Positions 1-13,594 of a stretch of DNA of 64,000 bases are shown piece by piece. This DNA is from Actinacidiphila yanglinensis (GTDB taxonomy: Bacteria; Actinomycetota; Actinomycetes; Streptomycetales; Streptomycetaceae). Both the position numbers and the translations under genes were made by a program. The notes beneath the pieces were generated by a model, which was given only the letters and a program-made list of their open reading frames with translations, was not told the origin of the DNA and did not search any database. Where the stretch lies: positions 186,001 through 250,000 of the forward strand of contig NZ_FNVU01000005.1 of the NCBI RefSeq assembly GCF_900107965.1. The letters are read 5' to 3'. Within the stretch, counting starts at the first letter, position 1. Every line of letters begins with the position of its first letter.

Positions 1-1327
1 GCAGCGGGCGGTCGGCCAGCGCGGCGGCGATCCGGGCCATCGGGTCGAGTCCGGTGCCGCCGCCCGTACCGCCGCCGGTGGTGCTGCCGCTTCCGGTGCC
101 GGCTGCCGAGCTGGTCGCGGCGCCCGGGCCCCCCGCGGGCAGCAGCCCGCCTTCCCGCAGCCCGAGCGCGCGGAGCACGGTCTGCGGCACCGCGGCACCG
201 TCGTCCAGAGCCGCCAGCTCCACGAACGCCGCATCGTCCGGGTGTCGTCCGGCCACCTCCAGGGCGAGCCTGGTCTTGCCCGCGCCGCCGGGTCCGATCA
301 GGGTGATCAGCCGCCGCTGCGCCAACTGCTCCCCGATCGCGCCGATTTCCGCCTCGCGGCCGACGAAGCTGGTGAGGTGCACGGGAAGTTCGCGCGCAGG
401 CGGGAGCGATGTTCCACGTGGAACATGAGCGTCCGACGATGTTTCACGTGGAACATCCGGGGTTGTCCGGTGGGGTGCGTCGCCGGACGTCACAGCGGGG
501 GAGGTCGGGGGTTCCGTTGCTCGCGGCAGGACGTCGGGCGCGGTGGCAGGGGCCATGACCGGTGCCGATGCGTGTGCCGGCGCGGGTGCCGGGATCAGCG
601 AGGGGTCGCCGCGCAGCACGGCGAGGTGGACCGCGGCCAACTCCCGTCCCGGATCGGCCCCCAGCGACTCGGCCAGCTCCCGCCGCGCCGCGTCGTAAGC
701 CGCCAGGGCCTCGGACTGCCGCCCGCTGCCGTACAGCGCCCGCATCAACTGCCCGCGCAACCGTTCCCGGAGCGGATGCAGGGCGACCAACTCCCCCAGT
801 TCCGCGACCGTCTCGCGGTTCCGCCCCAGCGCCAGGTCCGCCTCGACCCGGTCCTCGACCGCCGCGAGCCTCAGTTCCTCCCACCGCACCGCCTGCGCCA
901 CCGCGAAAGGCGCGTCCCCCACGTCCGCCAGCGCGGGGCCCCGCCACAGGCCGAGCGCCTCGCGCAGCCACCCGGCCGCCGACTCGCTCCGCCCGGCCGC
1001 CAGCGCCTCCCGGCCGCGGACCGCCAGCCGCTCGAACCGGTGCGCGTCGACCTGATCCGGCTCCACGGCGAGCCGGTACCCCGCCGGGTGCCCCTCCACG
1101 GCGACCGGCAGCACCTGCCGCAGCCGCGAGATCTGCGACTGCACCGCGTTCGCCGCCCCGGCCGGCACCTCCGGCCCGTACAGACCCCCGATCAGCCGGT
1201 CCACCCCGACCACGCGCCCGGCGTCCAGCGCGAGCAGCGCCAGCACCGCCCGCCGCCGCGGCCCGCCCAACGCGACGTCGGCGCCGTCCGCACCGACGAC
1301 CCGCGTCGCCCCCAGAATTCCGAACAT
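1..1327 (-). CDS. SARP/AfsR-type transcriptional regulator with NTPase domain (3' part missing)
   Basis: This looks like a Streptomyces antibiotic regulatory protein (SARP/AfsR class), a cytoplasmic DNA-binding activator. The N-terminus, beginning MFGILGATRVV, resembles the OmpR-like winged-helix domain of the family (about residues 1-90). A bacterial transcriptional activation (BTAD) region with helical repeats follows (about 95-240). After a Pro/Ala-rich linker, an NB-ARC-type ATPase begins with a P-loop GPGGAGKT at residues 345-352. The ATG start fits the usual family start, with the winged helix at the extreme N-terminus. The gene runs off the left edge, so the C-terminus (often TPR repeats) is not visible. 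Two parS sites lie inside the linker and are read as VPRET and VPRGT. The target genes cannot be deduced. The class call is good; the specific role is unknown. Confidence 0.85.
   Translation of the reverse strand, partial: MFGILGATRVVGADGADVALGGPRRRAVLALLALDAGRVVGVDRLIGGLYGPEVPAGAANAVQSQISRLRQVLPVAVEGHPAGYRLAVEPDQVDAHRFERLAVRGREALAAGRSESAAGWLREALGLWRGPALADVGDAPFAVAQAVRWEELRLAAVEDRVEADLALGRNRETVAELGELVALHPLRERLRGQLMRALYGSGRQSEALAAYDAARRELAESLGADPGRELAAVHLAVLRGDPSLIPAPAPAHASAPVMAPATAPDVLPRATEPPTSPAVTSGDAPHRTTPDVPRETSSDAHVPRGTSLPPARELPVHLTSFVGREAEIGAIGEQLAQRRLITLIGPGGAGKTRLALEVAGRHPDDAAFVELAALDDGAAVPQTVLRALGLREGGLLPAGGPGAATSSAAGTGSGSTTGGGTGGGTGLDPMARIAAALADRPL
411..424. other. parS: parS site (intragenic)
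   Basis: GTTCCACGTGGAAC is a perfect 14-bp palindrome matching the Streptomyces ParB-binding consensus GTTTCACGTGAAAC with symmetrical C/G changes at position 4. It lies inside the linker of the SARP-like gene and is read as V-P-R-G-T. It is the leftmost site seen, about 15.7 kb left of the oriC centre. Confidence 0.85.
441..454. other. parS: parS site (intragenic)
   Basis: GTTTCACGTGGAAC matches the Streptomyces parS consensus with one half-site change. It lies 30 bp (about three helical turns) from its neighbour in the same linker, and is read as V-P-R-E-T on the coding strand. Close pairs of parS recur in this window. Confidence 0.85.
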
Positions 1328-1413
1328 CACCACACAGCCGATTGTGTCGCACCCGCAACCCGCCGCCCAGGCACGATCAGCACCGGCGGGCGGACCCGGT
1401 GGTGCGGGCCGGC

Positions 1414-2064
1414 TCAGCCCTGATCCGGGTCCGCACCCCCGACACGCAGGTCGGCGTCGAGCTTGGCGACCAGCGACGCCGCGAGCCCCGGCGCGTTCCG
1501 GGCGGCCCACTCCGCGGTCCGGTCGAGGAACCCGGCCAGATCCTCCCGCACCCCGCATAGCAACCCGGACAGCTCGGTGACCACGAAGTCCACCGGCGGC
1601 CCGTTCGGCGACCGGGTCGGCGCCGCCCGCGTCAGGGGTCCGTCCGGCCACAACCGGAGCAGCCCGCCGTCCCGCTCGAACCACGGCGCCGGATCGTGCC
1701 CGAGCCACGGCCCGTCGTCCCCGCCGGCGAGACCGGACCACTCCCGCCAGTCCTCCAGCCCCGCGCAGCACCCCGGCACCACCACGGCCCCGGTCCGCTC
1801 GTCCCGGGCCCGCAGCCCACCCGGCGCGATGATCTTCTCCGCCGCCACCAACCCGGCCACCACCTCGCGGGCGTCGACCGGCGCGCCCTCCTCGTCCCCG
1901 AGCAGCCCCGCGTACACCGCCATGGTCGCCAGCACCGTCCCGACCCCGGCCGGCGTCATCCGCCCGGACACCACCACCCACCCGAACGCGGGCACCTCGG
2001 CCACCGACCAGGGCGCCGCACCCACGGCCCCCGCGCTCTCCACCACCACATCCAGCACCGCCAC
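1414..2064 (-). CDS. conserved hypothetical protein
   Basis: I do not recognise the family. The 216-residue product starts GVAVLDVVVESAG-like and is soluble, without signal peptide or membrane segment. It is rich in Trp/Gly/Pro and has a cysteine pair (GCC) near residue 120. The GTG start is preferred over an ATG 102 bases upstream because a GGGAGG ribosome-binding site lies eight bases before it and the longer N-terminus is low-complexity. It is co-directional with the SARP-like gene downstream, 86 bases apart, so the two may share a transcript. Coding potential rests on GC-biased third positions and the ribosome-binding site. No function can be assigned. Confidence 0.65.
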   Translation of the reverse strand: MAVLDVVVESAGAVGAAPWSVAEVPAFGWVVVSGRMTPAGVGTVLATMAVYAGLLGDEEGAPVDAREVVAGLVAAEKIIAPGGLRARDERTGAVVVPGCCAGLEDWREWSGLAGGDDGPWLGHDPAPWFERDGGLLRLWPDGPLTRAAPTRSPNGPPVDFVVTELSGLLCGVREDLAGFLDRTAEWAARNAPGLAASLVAKLDADLRVGGADPDQG

Positions 2065-2368
2065 GCCGCCCAGCCTCCCACCCCCCGCGGGTCCCCGACG
2101 CACTCCCGACCCTGCGCCAATCTGCGTATGGCCGTCGACCGGTGCAAGGGTGCATGGTGGCTCCACCCTCGAGGGCAGCGGCCCCGCCGATGTCCCCCGT
2201 CACGGCGGGGCGTTGCCATCTCGAGCCCCTTCGCCGCCGCATGCCTCCCCCATGCGGCGCCCACCCCACCGCTCCAGCGGTCGCCGGCCGTCCCACCGCG
2301 GCGTCCGACGGGAGCGGGGAGCCGACCGCCGGCGCCCGACGTGTGCCGTGGACGTGTCGAACGGCAGC
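2065..2368. other. intergenic stretch without a recognised gene
   Basis: Roughly 300 bases upstream of the hypothetical gene and downstream of tRNA-Ala. Open frames here have no ribosome-binding site and cross into neighbouring features. It should hold the promoter of the leftward hypothetical gene, but I see no convincing -10/-35 pair. Confidence 0.5.
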
Positions 2369-2399
2369 GGCCCCCTCACCCGGAGCGGGTGAGGGGGCC
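2369..2399 (-). terminator. hairpin terminator of tRNA-Ala
   Basis: A perfect 14-bp inverted repeat (GGCCCCCTCACCCG, loop GAG, then the complement) lies 22 bases past the 3' end of tRNA-Ala. No U-run follows, as is usual for GC-rich actinobacterial terminators. Confidence 0.7.
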
Positions 2400-2420
2400 G
2401 GCGGCCTTCATGAACATCTG

Positions 2421-2493
2421 TGGAGCCTAGGAGATTCGAACTCCTGACATCTGCCTTGCAAAGGCAGCGCTCTACCAACTGAGCTAAGGCCCC
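2421..2493 (-). tRNA. tRNA-Ala (anticodon TGC)
   Basis: A complete 73-nt cloverleaf: acceptor GGGGCCT pairs with AGGCTCC. The anticodon loop TTTGCAA sits on the CTGCC/GGCAG stem and gives anticodon TGC (alanine). The TTCGAAT T-loop is present and the 3' discriminator is A; CCA is not encoded. No integrase or att-like duplication is seen beside it. Confidence 0.97.
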
Positions 2494-2510
2494 GTGTCGC
2501 AGACAGCGTA

Positions 2511-2539
2511 CCCGTTTCGGGGGGTCGAGCCGAAACGGG
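2511..2539. promoter_or_regulatory. perfect inverted repeat between tRNA-Ala and the kinase gene
   Basis: Arms CCCGTTTCGG and CCGAAACGGG (10 bp each, 9-base spacer) lie in the divergent promoter region, 18 bases upstream of the tRNA 5' end and about 110 bases before the kinase start. It could be an operator or a processing or termination hairpin. No partner regulator is evident. Confidence 0.4.
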
Positions 2540-2651
2540 TTGAGGGGCGGGTCCGGGGTGGGGTGGCCATGACACCCTCGCGCCCGGGTACGGGGACTGG
2601 CAGAGTTCGGGTCTGACGGGATCGGGTGGCTGAGGGGGCGGACGGCAGGCC

Positions 2652-4049
2652 ATGGGCGAGGTCTTCGCGGGTCGGTACGAGCTGGTGGACCCGATCGGGC
2701 ACGGCGGGGTCGGGGCGGTGTGGCGGGCGTGGGACCGGCGCAGGCGCCGGTACGTGGCCGCGAAGGTGCTGCAGCAGAGCGACGCCCACGCGCTGCTGCG
2801 CTTCGTGCGGGAGCAGGCGATGCGCATCGACCACCCGCACGTGCTCGCCCCCGCCAGTTGGGCCGCGGACGACGACAAGGTGCTGTTCACCATGGACCTG
2901 GTCCGCGGCGGCTCGCTGTCGAACCTGGTCGGCGACTACGGCCCCCTCCCGCCGCGCCTGGTGTGCGTCCTGCTCGACCAGTTGCTGGCCGGGCTGACCG
3001 CGGTGCACGCCGAGGGCGTCGTACACCGGGACATCAAGCCCGCCAACGTCCTGCTGGAGGCGACCGGCACGCGCACCCCGCACGTACGGCTCTCGGACTT
3101 CGGGATCGCCATGCGCAAGGGCGACGCCCGGCTGACCGAGACCAACTACGTGGTCGGAACGCCCGGCTACTTCGCCCCGGAGCAACTGGTCGGCGCCGAG
3201 CCCGACTTCGCCGCGGACCTGTACGCGACCGGCCTGGTCGCGCTGTATCTGCTGGGCGGCCGGAAACCCGACGCGCAGGCCGTGCAGGATCGCTTCCTGG
3301 AGATGGGCATGCCCCCGGCCCCGATGGGGGTGCCCGGTCCGCTGTGGCAGGTGGTCGGCACCCTGCTCCAGCCGGACCCGTACGCGCGGTTCCGGACGGC
3401 GACCGGTGCGCGCAAGGCGCTGGCCGCCGCGATGGAGCTGCTGCCCGAGGCGGCGCCGGGCGAGGAGCCGGTGGAGGTCCACGACCAGATCGGGCCGCTG
3501 CCGCCGGGCTTCGGGCCGGAGGGGCCCGCCGTAGCGGACCGGGTGCCCTCGAACCCGGTGACCATCGACCTGTCGGGCCCGCCCGCGGAGTCCGCCGCGG
3601 CGTCGTCCGCCCAGCTTCCGGGCCCGCCGTCCTTCCCGCATCCGGCGGCCGCCCACCCGTCGACCCAGGACCCGCGGCGGACCGCCTCAGCAGCGGCTCC
3701 GGAATCGCCGCCCGCCCCGCAGTCGCCACACCCGCGCGGCGAGCGCCGGCCCCGCCACGCCGCCCCCGCGGTTCCCTCCCCGGCCCCGGGGACGGCTCCC
3801 GCGGCATCTCCCCTGCCGGAGGAGCCCCCCACCCACGCCCCGACCCGCCCGGACAGCCCGGCACTTCCGCTCCCCGCGCCCGTGTCCGCCGCCCTGAACG
3901 GCGCCTCGCCGTCCTCCGCGGACACCGCCTCCACCGGGGTCCCCGCGCGCCGGACCCGTCCGGGCCCACCCGCCAAAGTGGCGATCCCGATGCTGGCGCT
4001 CGCGCTGCTGTGCTTCGCGGTCGGCGTCGCGGCCCTCCTCGCGTCCTGA
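2652..4049 (+). CDS. membrane-anchored Ser/Thr protein kinase (PknB-like)
   Basis: A 465-residue Hanks-type kinase that should phosphorylate Ser/Thr on cytoplasmic proteins. The glycine-rich loop IGHGGVGAVW is at 15-24, the ATP lysine is K38, the helix-C glutamate is about E54, the HRD loop VVHRDIKPAN is at 123-132, and DFG is at 149-151. All catalytic residues are present. The kinase domain ends near 265. A long Pro/Ala/Ser-rich linker leads to one membrane helix (about 442-464) at the very C-terminus, and there is no extracellular sensor such as PASTA. It therefore probably senses through partners or the juxtamembrane region. The ATG start gives a standard kinase N-terminus (GRYEL). It converges on the secreted protein gene. 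Confidence 0.93.
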   Translation: MGEVFAGRYELVDPIGHGGVGAVWRAWDRRRRRYVAAKVLQQSDAHALLRFVREQAMRIDHPHVLAPASWAADDDKVLFTMDLVRGGSLSNLVGDYGPLPPRLVCVLLDQLLAGLTAVHAEGVVHRDIKPANVLLEATGTRTPHVRLSDFGIAMRKGDARLTETNYVVGTPGYFAPEQLVGAEPDFAADLYATGLVALYLLGGRKPDAQAVQDRFLEMGMPPAPMGVPGPLWQVVGTLLQPDPYARFRTATGARKALAAAMELLPEAAPGEEPVEVHDQIGPLPPGFGPEGPAVADRVPSNPVTIDLSGPPAESAAASSAQLPGPPSFPHPAAAHPSTQDPRRTASAAAPESPPAPQSPHPRGERRPRHAAPAVPSPAPGTAPAASPLPEEPPTHAPTRPDSPALPLPAPVSAALNGASPSSADTASTGVPARRTRPGPPAKVAIPMLALALLCFAVGVAALLAS

Positions 4050-4128
4050 TCCCGCGTCCGGACACGGGTCGACCCCGGGCCGGGCCGCGCGCCCGTACTC
4101 CCGTGCGTGACGCCCCGGTTCGCCGGGC

Positions 4129-5415
4129 TCAGCCCCGCACCGGCCGCCGCCGTGCCGCGGCGAACCACGCCGCCAGGACGAGCAGCAGCAGCGTCCCCAC
4201 CCCGAATGCCCCGTACGCCACCGCGCGCAGCGCCGAGGAGGACGATCCGCCGCCGGTCGCGGTGCCGTCGGCCGCCGCCACGTCGTGCGCGGTGACGCCG
4301 ATCCCGGCGGCCGCCGGGTTCCCCGCGTACGCCGGAGCGGGCTGCGCGGCGCCCTTGACCTGGACTCGCAGCGTGACCGGCACCGCGCCGCCGACCTGCT
4401 TGGCGACGTCCGGGTGCACGGACACCGCGAAGTAGTACCACCCCGCGTACCGCACCCGCTGCACCGTGTCGTCGTCCGAGGAGCGGTTCGCATAGGACGC
4501 CGGCGGCAACTGCTCGGCGAGGGAGGTGGGCGAGCCCGAGTAGTCGCCGTCGGCGCCGTCGACGTACTGCCGGACCGGGCTGTAGGCCGTCAGCCGCACG
4601 CCGGCACCGACGAAGTCGAGGCCGCTGCCGATCTGGCGCGCGCTGGAGAAGTCCGCGAAGACCGTGGCCTGCTGGCCCCAGTCCACCGGGACCTTGTAGA
4701 AGCGGGTCTCGCCCGGCAGCAGCCGGTCCTTCCAGATGCCGGTCCTGATCGCCGCCGCGGTCTCGAAGGACGTGCCGCCCGCCGCCCGCCGGGTGCCGCC
4801 GGTGAGCAGCGGGGTGGGAGAGGCGCTGGCGAAGGGGGGAGCGGGCGGCGGCACCGTGCCGGACCTCAGCGGCGGTTCGAGCACGTAGCGCAGCTCCAGC
4901 GGCCAGACGGCCTGGTCGGAGCCGGCGTCGGAGGTCCGGTGCACCTGGAGGGTGTACTGGTTCGCACCCTGGCAGGAGTCGTCCTCGTCGCCGATGGTGC
5001 GCTCCACCGCGGTGCCGACCGGCCGGGCGTCCCCGTCGTCGTCGAAGTGCTCCTCGCGACTGTCGCACTCCGTGCCGTCGGCGCTGACCAGCTTCAGCTC
5101 GATGCCGTCGTCGTAGGTCACCTTCGCACCGGGCGGCGGCAGTGCGAACGCCGAGGCGTACGCGGACGACTTCGCGTCCAGGGCGATCCCGTACATCCGG
5201 GTCTGGCCCGGCCTGATGGTGTCCCGGTAGGTGGTGCCGGCCTTCATCGCGGGGGCGTCGGCGGTGGTCGCCGCACCGCCGAGCACGCTGCCGCGCGGCT
5301 GCCAGGTGGCCGGGGCGGTCGGGGCCGGGGCCGCGCCTCCGTCCGCGAACGCCGGGCCCTGGCACGCGGCCAGCAGCAGTAAGGCCGCGGCCGCCGTGAA
5401 CGTCGTGCGCTTCAT
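4129..5415 (-). CDS. secreted, membrane-tethered protein of unknown function
   Basis: The 428-residue product starts MKRTTFTAAAALLLLAAC, a signal peptide whose LAAC could be a lipobox; a signal peptidase I site (AFA) follows a few residues later. The extracytoplasmic part is Pro/Ala/Asp-rich, and a C-terminal hydrophobic helix ends in RRRP (about 400-424), as in type I membrane proteins. I do not recognise a catalytic domain. The chosen ATG has an AGGAGCAGGGG ribosome-binding site and begins exactly at the signal peptide; an upstream in-frame start would bury the signal. It lies convergent to the Ser/Thr kinase, but no functional link is shown. Whether it is a lipoprotein or an N-cleaved, C-anchored protein is open. 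Confidence 0.8.
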   Translation of the reverse strand: MKRTTFTAAAALLLLAACQGPAFADGGAAPAPTAPATWQPRGSVLGGAATTADAPAMKAGTTYRDTIRPGQTRMYGIALDAKSSAYASAFALPPPGAKVTYDDGIELKLVSADGTECDSREEHFDDDGDARPVGTAVERTIGDEDDSCQGANQYTLQVHRTSDAGSDQAVWPLELRYVLEPPLRSGTVPPPAPPFASASPTPLLTGGTRRAAGGTSFETAAAIRTGIWKDRLLPGETRFYKVPVDWGQQATVFADFSSARQIGSGLDFVGAGVRLTAYSPVRQYVDGADGDYSGSPTSLAEQLPPASYANRSSDDDTVQRVRYAGWYYFAVSVHPDVAKQVGGAVPVTLRVQVKGAAQPAPAYAGNPAAAGIGVTAHDVAAADGTATGGGSSSSALRAVAYGAFGVGTLLLLVLAAWFAAARRRPVRG

Positions 5416-5486
5416 CCCCTGCTCCTGTCCCCACCGATCAGAGCGCGATGCCACCGCACGGTACCGAAGCCCGCGGGGACGGCGAA

Positions 5487-5514
5487 GGCCCCGGTCGCAC
5501 CTGCGACCGGGGCC
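5487..5514 (-). terminator. hairpin terminator after DLW-39
   Basis: A perfect 13-bp stem (GGCCCCGGTCGCA and complement) with a 2-base loop lies 43 bases past the stop codon of the small DLW-39 gene and before the next leftward gene. Confidence 0.7.
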
Positions 5515-5557
5515 CTGAGACCGCCCCCACGCCTCGCGGCGTCCTGCTACCGGAGTC

Positions 5558-5698
5558 TCACACGTTCGAGCTGGAACCACCCGGGACCGTGTCAGTGGCT
5601 TCCGTCCACAGGTCCTGCTCGGCGCGGTCCGCCTGAATCTGCCGGTACACGAACAGCCCGGCGACGGCGGCCAGGGCGATCAGGAGAATCTTCTTCAT
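5558..5698 (-). CDS. DLW-39 family microprotein
   Basis: A 46-residue membrane microprotein of unknown function, typical of Streptomyces and relatives and named after its conserved Asp-Leu-Trp. The hydrophobic N-terminal helix (KKILLIALAAVAGLFVY) is followed by a charged stretch with EQDLW at 27-31 and a Ser/Asn-rich tail. The ATG is preceded by a strong AGGAGGAGG ribosome-binding site. In the family this gene sits beside the tRNA-Ile/DUF3566/gyrA group, as here. It is monocistronic, with its own hairpin terminator 43 bases downstream. The membrane topology is inferred from the single hydrophobic segment. Confidence 0.9.
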   Translation of the reverse strand: MKKILLIALAAVAGLFVYRQIQADRAEQDLWTEATDTVPGGSSSNV

Positions 5699-5903
5699 CG
5701 CCTGACCCTCCTCCTTCTAGCGTGAGACGAGCTTCTGACTCGCCCGACTATACACAGCGGCCGATACCGAACGGTTATCTGGCACCGAAAACGGGTAGAG
5801 AGTCACGCTCCGCGACAGCCGGCCCGAGCCGCGGAGCGGAAGCGGCCGCAGCGGGGGAAGCGCCCGCCGCCGGAAACGACGGACCGGGGAACGGCGGAAA
5901 CGA

Positions 5904-5941
5904 CGAAGGCGACCCGGTCCGTCAGGACCGAGCCGCCTTCG
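5904..5941 (-). terminator. hairpin downstream of tRNA-Ile
   Basis: Outer arms CGAAGGCG/CGCCTTCG and inner arms GGTCC/GGACC form an interrupted hairpin ending eight bases past the tRNA 3' end. This is consistent with a terminator or 3'-processing structure. Confidence 0.55.
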
Positions 5942-5948
5942 CTGCGAG

Positions 5949-6022
5949 TGGGGCTACCAGGACTTGAACCTGGGGCCTCTTCCTTATCAGGGAAGCGCTC
6001 TAACCGTCTGAGCTATAGCCCC
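5949..6022 (-). tRNA. tRNA-Ile (anticodon GAT)
   Basis: A 74-nt cloverleaf: acceptor GGGGCTA pairs with TAGCCCC, the anticodon loop CTGATAA gives GAT (isoleucine), and the T-loop is GTTCAAGTC. The discriminator is A and CCA is not encoded. A tRNA-Ile next to gyrA is usual in actinobacteria. Confidence 0.97.
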
Positions 6023-6070
6023 GCGCTGCACCGAAAGATTAGCGCACCAGGGGCCGTGCCCCAAAATCGG

Positions 6071-6760
6071 TTACTCGTCCTCGGCGAGCGTCAGCTCGAT
6101 GCCGCCCACGAAGCCCGACGAGAGGTTGTAGATGAAGGCGCCCAGCGTGGCCAGCGCGGTGGCGAGCACCACGTCGATGACCGCGATCACCGTGGTGAAC
6201 AGCATGACCCGGGACAGCGACAGGAAGCTGACCAGATCGAAGCCGCCCTTGCCGCCCTCGGTCGAGGTCGCGTCGTTGATCGTGGAGCCCACGGTGCTGA
6301 AGACGCCGATGGTGTCGAGCACCATCCACAGCACGGCGACAGCGATGATCGTGCAGATCCCCAGCGCGATGGAGAGCAGGAAGCTCACCTTCATCACCGA
6401 CCACGGATCGGCCTTGGCCACCCGCAGCCGCGCCTTGCGGGTGCGCGGCACCGTCCGGGCCGCGGGCCTCGGTCTGCGGACGCCTGCCGCCGCGGCCGAG
6501 CCCTTGGACATGGACATCCCGGGCGGAGCACCCGGGGGCTGCGGCGGCGCGTAGGCGGCCGGCGGCTGGTGCGGTGACTGACGGGTGTCGGTCACGGTGT
6601 ATCCCCCCTCCTGCGGACCCTGCTGGTCCGCCGGGCCGGCCGGGCCGGCCCCTCCTGCGCCGGCCCCCCCGGCCGAACCATGGGCGCCGCCCGTCCTGCC
6701 GGCGCCGTGCGCACCGCCCGGCCTTCCGGACCCGCCCGCGGCGCCCATGGCTCCACTCAC
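6071..6760 (-). CDS. DUF3566 membrane protein
   Basis: A 229-residue membrane protein of the actinobacterial DUF3566 family (the Mycobacterium tuberculosis Rv0007 position, after gyrA). A Gly/Ala/Pro-rich cytoplasmic N-terminus (1-110) and a basic stretch (PRTRKARLRV) precede two membrane helices at about 124-150 and 185-212; the acidic C-terminus ends AEDE. The molecular role is unknown, though divisome association has been suggested for the family. The GTG start lies three bases after the gyrA stop codon, and its GGAGGAG ribosome-binding site is formed by the last gyrA codons, so translation is probably coupled to gyrA. An ATG four codons downstream is an alternative start. Confidence 0.9.
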   Translation of the reverse strand: MSGAMGAAGGSGRPGGAHGAGRTGGAHGSAGGAGAGGAGPAGPADQQGPQEGGYTVTDTRQSPHQPPAAYAPPQPPGAPPGMSMSKGSAAAAGVRRPRPAARTVPRTRKARLRVAKADPWSVMKVSFLLSIALGICTIIAVAVLWMVLDTIGVFSTVGSTINDATSTEGGKGGFDLVSFLSLSRVMLFTTVIAVIDVVLATALATLGAFIYNLSSGFVGGIELTLAEDE

Positions 6761-6763
6761 GGC

Positions 6764-9418
<2,655 letters not shown>

Positions 9419-9462
9419 CGCTGTCTGATAGTCCTTTCACACGGCCGGAAGTCGGGGCCGAC

Positions 9463-11764
<2,302 letters not shown>

Positions 11765-12367
11765 TCATCCGTACGTGTCACCCGGACCGCGGCTGCCGGG
11801 CGCCCGGAGCCGGCCGTAGGAACGGCTCGGTCCGGCCGGCGCCAGCACCTTGATGATCTTCACCGTGCCGTGCCCGAGGTCGGCGTTCAGCCGGGCCACC
11901 AGGGTCGGCGCGAGCAGCCGCAGTTGCGTCGCCCACGCGGTGGAGTCGCACTGGACGGTCAGCACCCGCTCGTCCTCGTCGTACCGGTCCGGCGCGCAGT
12001 GCTGCGCGACCTCGGGACCCACGAGCTGCGGCCAGCGGCCCATCACCCCGCCGACCGCGGCCGGCGCCTCCCAGCCGCGCTCGGTGATCAGCCGGTTGAT
12101 CGCCGCGCCCAGCGGCAGCGGATCGCGGCCGTCCGCCCGGGCACCGCTGCGCAGCCCGCCCCGGCGGGCCTGCTTCTTCTGCACCGCGGCCGCGCCCCGG
12201 GCCCGCGCCTGCTCCTTCGCCGCCCGCAGGGCCACCCGCGCGAGGTCCACCCCCGACGCGCCCGGTGTGCCGGCCGCCCCGTCCGCCGTCGCCGAACCCC
12301 CGCCGTCCTGCCGGGGCAAAGCCCCGCTCCCCGCGTCCTCACGCCGCGCCCGCTCCCGGTCGCTCAT
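11765..12367 (-). CDS. dciA: DciA-family (DUF721) helicase-loading protein
   Basis: A 200-residue DUF721 protein. The family includes DciA, the ancestral loader or operator of the replicative helicase DnaB in bacteria lacking DnaC/DnaI. The N-terminal 75 residues are charged and probably disordered. The KH-like DUF721 core (about 85-180) contains [13 protein letters not shown] and [12 protein letters not shown], typical of the family. The ATG overlaps the recF stop codon (ATGA), so recF-dciA are translationally coupled, in the standard actinobacterial dnaN-gnd-recF-dciA-gyrB order. With dnaB also in this window, loader and helicase lie about 40 kb apart. The family assignment is firm; the loader activity is inferred from homologues. 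Confidence 0.93.
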   Translation of the reverse strand: MSDRERARREDAGSGALPRQDGGGSATADGAAGTPGASGVDLARVALRAAKEQARARGAAAVQKKQARRGGLRSGARADGRDPLPLGAAINRLITERGWEAPAAVGGVMGRWPQLVGPEVAQHCAPDRYDEDERVLTVQCDSTAWATQLRLLAPTLVARLNADLGHGTVKIIKVLAPAGPSRSYGRLRAPGSRGPGDTYG

Positions 12368-13527
12368 GCCCGCTCCACCGTCCCGTCCTGCACCGCGAAC
12401 CGCGTCCCCACCAGCACGCCCGGCACGTCGTCGTCGACCGCGGCCGTGACGAGCACCTGCTCGCCGGGCGCGACGAGTTCGGCCAGCCGCTCCCGGCGCC
12501 GGCTGTCCAGCTCGGCGAACACGTCGTCCAGCACCAGCACCGGCTCCCGGCCGTCGGAGCAGAGCAGTTCGTACGACGCCAGCCGCAACGCCAGGGCGTA
12601 CGACCAGGATTCGCCGTGGCTGGCGTAGCCCTTCGCCGGCAGCGGGCCGAGCTTCAGCACCAGGTCATCGCGGTGCGGCCCCACCAGCGTCACGCCGCGC
12701 TCGATCTCCTGCTTCCGCGCCTCGCCCAGCGCCTCCAGCAGCCGTCCGTACAGATCCTCGCGGCCGGTCGCGCCCGCCATCCGCTCGTCGCCGATCGACC
12801 CGCGGTACTCGAGGCCCACCGGGCCGCCGCCGGGTGCGAGTTGGTCGTACGCCTTGTCGGCCATCGGCTGGAGCGCGGCGACCAGGTCGAGTCGCTGGGC
12901 GAGCAGTTCGGCGCCGGCACGAGCCAGGTGCTGGTCCCACACGTCGAGGGTGGACAGGTCGGCGCCGCCGGTCCTGCCGCCGGGGCCCGCGGCCGCCCGG
13001 CTGCCGTGCCGGCGGGCCAACGCGGCGGATTTCAGCAGGGTGTTGCGCTGCTTGAGCACCCGCTCGTAGTCCGCGCGCACCCCGGCCAGGCGCGGCGTGC
13101 GGGCGGTGGCCAGGTCGTCGAGGAAGCGGCGGCGCTCGCCGGGGTCGCCCTTGACCAGGGCGAGGTCCTCCGGTGCGAACAGCACGCTGCGCAGGATGCC
13201 CAGCACGTCCCGCGGGCGGACCTGCGAGGAGCGGTTGATCCGGGCGCGGTTGGCCCTGCCCGGGTTGATCTCCAGCTCGACCAGCTGCTGCCGGTCGCCG
13301 TGCACCACCTGGGCGCGCACCACCGAGCGCTCCGCGCCGAGGCGTACCAGCGGCGCGTCCGAGGCGACCCGGTGGCTGCCGAGGGTGGCCAGGTAGCCGA
13401 CCGCCTCGACCAGGTTGGTCTTGCCGTGCCCGTTGGGCCCGACGAAAACCGTGACGCCCGGGTCGAGGGGGACCTCGGCCCGGGCGTAGGAGCGGAAGTC
13501 GGCAAGCGAAAGGTGCGCTACGTGCAT
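12364..13527 (-). CDS. recF: DNA replication/repair protein RecF
   Basis: An SMC-like ABC ATPase that helps load RecA at single-strand gaps with RecO and RecR. The 387 residues include Walker A GPNGHGKT (30-37), an ABC-type signature region, and Walker [12 protein letters not shown] near 315-325, a complete set for the family. The ATG start gives the conserved [14 protein letters not shown]-terminus. It lies downstream of gnd and overlaps dciA by four bases. Nothing unusual is seen. Confidence 0.97.
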   Translation of the reverse strand: MHVAHLSLADFRSYARAEVPLDPGVTVFVGPNGHGKTNLVEAVGYLATLGSHRVASDAPLVRLGAERSVVRAQVVHGDRQQLVELEINPGRANRARINRSSQVRPRDVLGILRSVLFAPEDLALVKGDPGERRRFLDDLATARTPRLAGVRADYERVLKQRNTLLKSAALARRHGSRAAAGPGGRTGGADLSTLDVWDQHLARAGAELLAQRLDLVAALQPMADKAYDQLAPGGGPVGLEYRGSIGDERMAGATGREDLYGRLLEALGEARKQEIERGVTLVGPHRDDLVLKLGPLPAKGYASHGESWSYALALRLASYELLCSDGREPVLVLDDVFAELDSRRRERLAELVAPGEQVLVTAAVDDDVPGVLVGTRFAVQDGTVERA

Positions 13528-13594
13528 CTCGTGCTGTGGCGCTGAGCGCGCCGACCTCCCTGCTGTGACGTGCGGTGCGGTACCGCCTGCCGGC

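Noticed and set aside
444..1358. Open frame of 304 codons overlapping the SARP-like gene
   Set aside because: Same strand but different frame; composition is almost only Arg/Gly/Ala, and the winged-helix and P-loop are in the overlapping frame. It is a GC shadow.
2421..6022. tRNA genes as integration sites for a mobile element
   Set aside because: No integrase gene and no repeated tRNA 3' end was seen near either tRNA; flanking genes are core.
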